A stretch of 7,558 bases of DNA from NCBI GenBank assembly GCA_947165115.1, contig CAMUZD010000071.1, positions 1-7,558 of the forward strand. Direction: 5' to 3'. Positions 4,734-7,558 of the stretch are shown one piece after another; position 1 is the first letter of the stretch; each line of letters begins with the position of its first letter. Both the position numbers and the translations under genes were made by a program. This DNA is from an uncultured Clostridia bacterium (GTDB lineage Bacteria; Bacillota; Clostridia; Oscillospirales; Acutalibacteraceae). The notes under the pieces were generated by a model. It was not told where the DNA came from. It saw nothing but the letters and a program-made list of their open reading frames with translations, and did no database searches.

Positions 4734-7558
4734 ATGCGTAAGACGATTAAAAAAACTATTGCAACGGCACTCTGTGTGATAATGATGCTTGGGATAGCTC
4801 CGTTGAACGGGTTTGTGGGGCTTAGATTCCCCGAATTCCATTTTCCGGATTTTAGCACGATATTTGAAATAAAGGCAAATGCAGATGATACCACAAGCGG
4901 TACTTGTGGTGACAGTATTGTATGGCAGTATAATGAAAGTACAAAAACCCTATCTTTGGATGGCTCTGGTCAGATGAATGGCTATTCTTCTTCTGACATC
5001 CCCTGGCTGTCATTTGTTGAAAGAATTGAAAAAGTAATAATGAGCAATGATATTACAAATATCGGAGCCTGTGCTTTTTATGATTGCATAAATCTAAGAC
5101 AAGTTACATTGCCTAGCCTTCTTAAAACAATTGAAACTTTTGCATTTAGTGGATGTGAAAATCTGGGTTCATTAAGCATTCCAGATAGCGTAACTAGTAT
5201 TGGCTTCGGTGCGTTTAATAATTGCAGCAAACTTGTTACAATTAATATCCCAGAAGGCATAACTTTAGTTGAACAACAAACATTTTCAAATTGTACTATG
5301 TTGAAAGACATCATTATTCCTGATTCGGTAACACAAATCGGAATGTATGCATTTCAGAAGTGTTCCAACCTTGAAAATATAGTAATAGGAAACAACGTCA
5401 GAAAAATAGGAGACTATGCATTTTCTCACTGCTCTAAGATTAAAGAGATTTCAATCGGGAACAGCGTAACCCGCATAGGAAAGGATGCATTTGATTGGTG
5501 TTCCGGTTTAAATACAATAACTGTGTCTAAAAGCGTTTTGGCTATTGATGAAAGTGCTTTCGGCAGTTGTATTGGTTTAAAAAACGTAATTTACACGGGC
5601 ACTATTGCTGATTGGTGCAGTATTTACTTTGCGGATTGTTACTCAAATCCAGTTTCATATGCTAACTCGCTTACTATAAATGATGAAATTGTGTCTGAGT
5701 TAAAGGAAAGCGATTTTTACGGGATTGAAGAAATAAAGGACGATGTATTCTATAGTTTAGAAACATTAAATAGCCTCAACATTCCCGATAATATAACAAG
5801 CATAAGTGATAGCGCTTTTTCCGGTTGTAGTTCATTAGAAACGATAAGTGTTTCAGAGAAAAACGAAATCTACAGTTCATCCGGAAATTGTCTTATCGAA
5901 ACAAGCAGTCAAACCTTGATTTTGGGATGCCGTAACAGTGTGATTCCATCTGACGGAAGCGTTACTGCTATCGGAAGAGCTGCATTTGCTTATTGTTCGG
6001 GTCTTACAAATATTACAATACCTGATTGTATAAACACCATTGGCGCAACAGCGTTTTATTATTGTTCAGGATTGAATGATGTTGTCATTCCGAGCACTGT
6101 TACAAGCATTGGCAATATGGCTTTTTTCTTCACAAATGCTGTCCTCTTCTATTCAGGTGATGCCGCCGGAAGTCCATGGTGTGCTGATAAAGTTTATAGT
6201 TACTATGACGGCTGTTTAGCTTTTTCTTCTCCCGAAAAAGAAGAAATATTATATTGCTTAAAATCCGCTGAAAACATCACCGTTCCTGTTGCTGTTAAGC
6301 GAATCACTACAAACGCATTTTTAAATTGTGAAAATCTTACGGATATTTACTATTCCGGTTCACCTTCAGACTGGGCAGCAATAACCAAAATGTCAGGAAA
6401 CACAATAATCGTTGAGGCAGTTGATTATCTTCTTTATGATGGAACTCATACACATGCATGGATTCATTATCCGCCACGTGAGCATTCCATTGATTACGAT
6501 GACGGTGAAGAAGTAAATACCGTAACTGCTATTGTGGGTGAGAACCTTAGCAATTACGAACCTGATGCATGGAAGGCAGGTCATATTTTCTACGGTTGGG
6601 ATTATTATTACGCCGATACCGGAAATGCTTATGACGGCACAACAATGCCCGATGCCAATCTCAGAGCTGAAGCTGTGTTCGGACCGGTTAGGTATCCGGT
6701 CATCTTCTATGTCGACGGGACAGAGTATTATAGTACAGAAGTTGTATACGACAGTAATATCGAATACCCATCTGACCCTGTCAAAGAAGGATATGTATTT
6801 GATGGATGGTATGACGCTGATGGTAAATCACTTGATGAATACTACGGTATGCCGGCACATGATTTGGCTTTTTATGCAAGATGGGGTGATCCGCCGCATA
6901 AAATCGATTGGATTTACGACGGCGGTAGCGTCACAACATATGTAGCAAAAGGAGCAGAGATAGAAAGACCTGCAAATCCGGAAAAAGCAGGCTTTGTATT
7001 TGCGGGTTGGACTCCTCAGGTGCCTGAGACGATGCCTGACGAGGATCTTGAATTTACGGCTACATGGACTGCTCTTAAATTTAATGTCACATGGATTGTT
7101 GATGGTGTTGAGACAATAGAGCAGTATGACTGCGGCTCGGCTGTTACTCAGCCCGAAGTTCCGGAAAAGGAAGGGTATATCTTTACAGGTTGGACTCCTT
7201 TAGTTCCCGAAACTATGCCCGCATACGATATGACATTCTATGCAACATTCGTTGAAAAATCGTATAAGCTTGCTTTTGTTGTAAATGGTGAAGAAACAAG
7301 CGAAATGATCAAATACGGCGCGGAAATATCGGCTCCTGAAGATCCACTGGTAGATGGTTTCAGATTCAAAGGATGGGATTCGGATATTCCTGAGATTATG
7401 CCTGCTCATGACCTTACAATAACAGCTCTTCTCTCTCCGATTTATACATTGACAATCGAACTCGGCGAGGATGAGATTGAAATAGAAGCCGGAGAAGAGC
7501 GAGAACTTGAGGTAACTACTGAGCCTGAACCTGAAGAAACACTCAGTTTGACCTGGAC
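4734..7558 (+). CDS. Secreted BspA-type leucine-rich-repeat surface protein with InlB B-type repeats (C-terminus beyond window)
   Basis: The first 941 residues are visible with no stop. Residues 1-27 form a signal peptide (basic MRKTIKK, then a hydrophobic stretch through LCVIMMLGIA). A second possible processing point is after KANA (47-50). SGTCGD (55-60) opens an N-terminal module common in BspA-like proteins of gut Clostridia. Residues about 94-545 hold LRR_5 units with the recurring I-P-x-S-V-T-x-I-G-x-x-A-F-x-x-C pattern, plus two YxGxxxDWxxI caps (287-298, 539-550). Residues 595-900 hold five Listeria-Bacteroides/InlB B-type repeats. From about 905 an Ig-like (BIG_2-type) domain appears to begin. 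It is likely a cell-surface or secreted adhesion or glycan-binding protein; any anchor (dockerin, sortase signal, SLH) lies outside. It is unrelated in function to the defence genes and shares no operon signal with them. Confidence 0.92.
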   Translation, partial: MRKTIKKTIATALCVIMMLGIAPLNGFVGLRFPEFHFPDFSTIFEIKANADDTTSGTCGDSIVWQYNESTKTLSLDGSGQMNGYSSSDIPWLSFVERIEKVIMSNDITNIGACAFYDCINLRQVTLPSLLKTIETFAFSGCENLGSLSIPDSVTSIGFGAFNNCSKLVTINIPEGITLVEQQTFSNCTMLKDIIIPDSVTQIGMYAFQKCSNLENIVIGNNVRKIGDYAFSHCSKIKEISIGNSVTRIGKDAFDWCSGLNTITVSKSVLAIDESAFGSCIGLKNVIYTGTIADWCSIYFADCYSNPVSYANSLTINDEIVSELKESDFYGIEEIKDDVFYSLETLNSLNIPDNITSISDSAFSGCSSLETISVSEKNEIYSSSGNCLIETSSQTLILGCRNSVIPSDGSVTAIGRAAFAYCSGLTNITIPDCINTIGATAFYYCSGLNDVVIPSTVTSIGNMAFFFTNAVLFYSGDAAGSPWCADKVYSYYDGCLAFSSPEKEEILYCLKSAENITVPVAVKRITTNAFLNCENLTDIYYSGSPSDWAAITKMSGNTIIVEAVDYLLYDGTHTHAWIHYPPREHSIDYDDGEEVNTVTAIVGENLSNYEPDAWKAGHIFYGWDYYYADTGNAYDGTTMPDANLRAEAVFGPVRYPVIFYVDGTEYYSTEVVYDSNIEYPSDPVKEGYVFDGWYDADGKSLDEYYGMPAHDLAFYARWGDPPHKIDWIYDGGSVTTYVAKGAEIERPANPEKAGFVFAGWTPQVPETMPDEDLEFTATWTALKFNVTWIVDGVETIEQYDCGSAVTQPEVPEKEGYIFTGWTPLVPETMPAYDMTFYATFVEKSYKLAFVVNGEETSEMIKYGAEISAPEDPLVDGFRFKGWDSDIPEIMPAHDLTITALLSPIYTLTIELGEDEIEIEAGEERELEVTTEPEPEETLSLTW
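5013..6368 (+). repeat. BspA-type leucine-rich repeat region (LRR_5)
   Basis: About 450 residues of tandem units of roughly 23 residues, each with a core like SIPDSVTSIGFGAFNNCSKL. Clear units at residues 102-124, 148-167, 194-213, 240-259, 350-369, 428-447 and 451-463 show the motif; others are degenerate. Stretches near residues 287-345 and 465-535 interrupt the ladder. The DNA copies are diverged, so this is protein-level rather than recent DNA-level duplication. Confidence 0.85.
6516..7433 (+). repeat. Five Listeria-Bacteroides (InlB B-type, Flg_new) repeats
   Basis: Units of about 55-65 residues at approximately residues 595-649, 654-717, 722-779, 782-840 and 843-900. Each has the G-[YFH]-x-F-x-GW signature (tryptophans 622, 692, 759, 820, 881) and a following MP-x-x-[DN]-[LM] element. 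The spacing shortens from 70 and 67 to 61 and 61 residues. The last three are the most alike, which suggests later duplication. These beta-grasp modules usually act as spacers or adhesive units in surface proteins. Confidence 0.85.

Noticed and set aside
6532..6945. Plus-strand open frame of 137 codons
   Set aside because: Out of frame within the continuous surface-protein gene, whose B-repeats are in the other frame; no ribosome site and odd composition.
1..7558. CRISPR arrays, tRNA or rRNA genes, retron or diversity-generating repeats
   Set aside because: No regularly spaced direct repeats, tRNA-like T-loop motifs or rRNA-like sequence were seen on either strand. The only tandem structure is the protein-level repeats of the surface protein and the short TA tract.

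Overview
The window looks like a chromosomal accessory segment from a gut- or rumen-type Clostridia member (Bacillota, Oscillospiraceae/Ruminococcus-like). This rests on strong AGGAGG-type ribosome binding sites, a large secreted BspA-type leucine-rich-repeat protein with Listeria-Bacteroides (InlB B-type) repeats, and moderate to low GC. No species can be named from this sequence alone. Base composition is mosaic. Single 60-base rows counted by hand give 52% GC at 541 (transposase), 50% at 2641 (abiEii-like gene) and 28% at 3781 (HEPN gene).

Layout: (1) 1-757, minus strand: the N-terminal half of an IS21-family IstA transposase, running off the left edge. (2) 857-876: a hairpin terminator. 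(3) 910-3367, minus strand: three genes read leftward. They are an AbiEi-type antitoxin, an AbiEii-type nucleotidyltransferase toxin joined to it by a 4-bp ATGA overlap, and a DUF2971 protein 32 bp downstream. (4) 3368-3719: a divergent, AT-rich control region. It has a palindrome over the abiE promoter on one side, and on the other an extended -10 promoter and a structured leader of about 140 nt. (5) 3720-4544, plus strand: an abortive-infection protein with a C-terminal Abi_C/HEPN domain (RNxxxxxH) and a C-terminal tail that resembles the acidic tip of bacterial single-stranded-DNA-binding protein. (6) 4734 to the right edge, plus strand: a secreted, multi-repeat surface protein, incomplete at its C-terminus.

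The middle of the window is best read as a small anti-phage defence cluster. A type IV toxin-antitoxin module (AbiE) sits back to back with a putative HEPN ribonuclease, with a DUF2971 gene as a possible third member of the AbiE transcription unit. The neighbouring IS21 element and the shifts in base composition fit horizontal acquisition. The most unusual single observation is the C-terminus ...DIEDNLPF on the HEPN protein. It would let the protein dock on the replication and repair enzymes that normally bind SSB. This is a hypothesis from sequence resemblance only.
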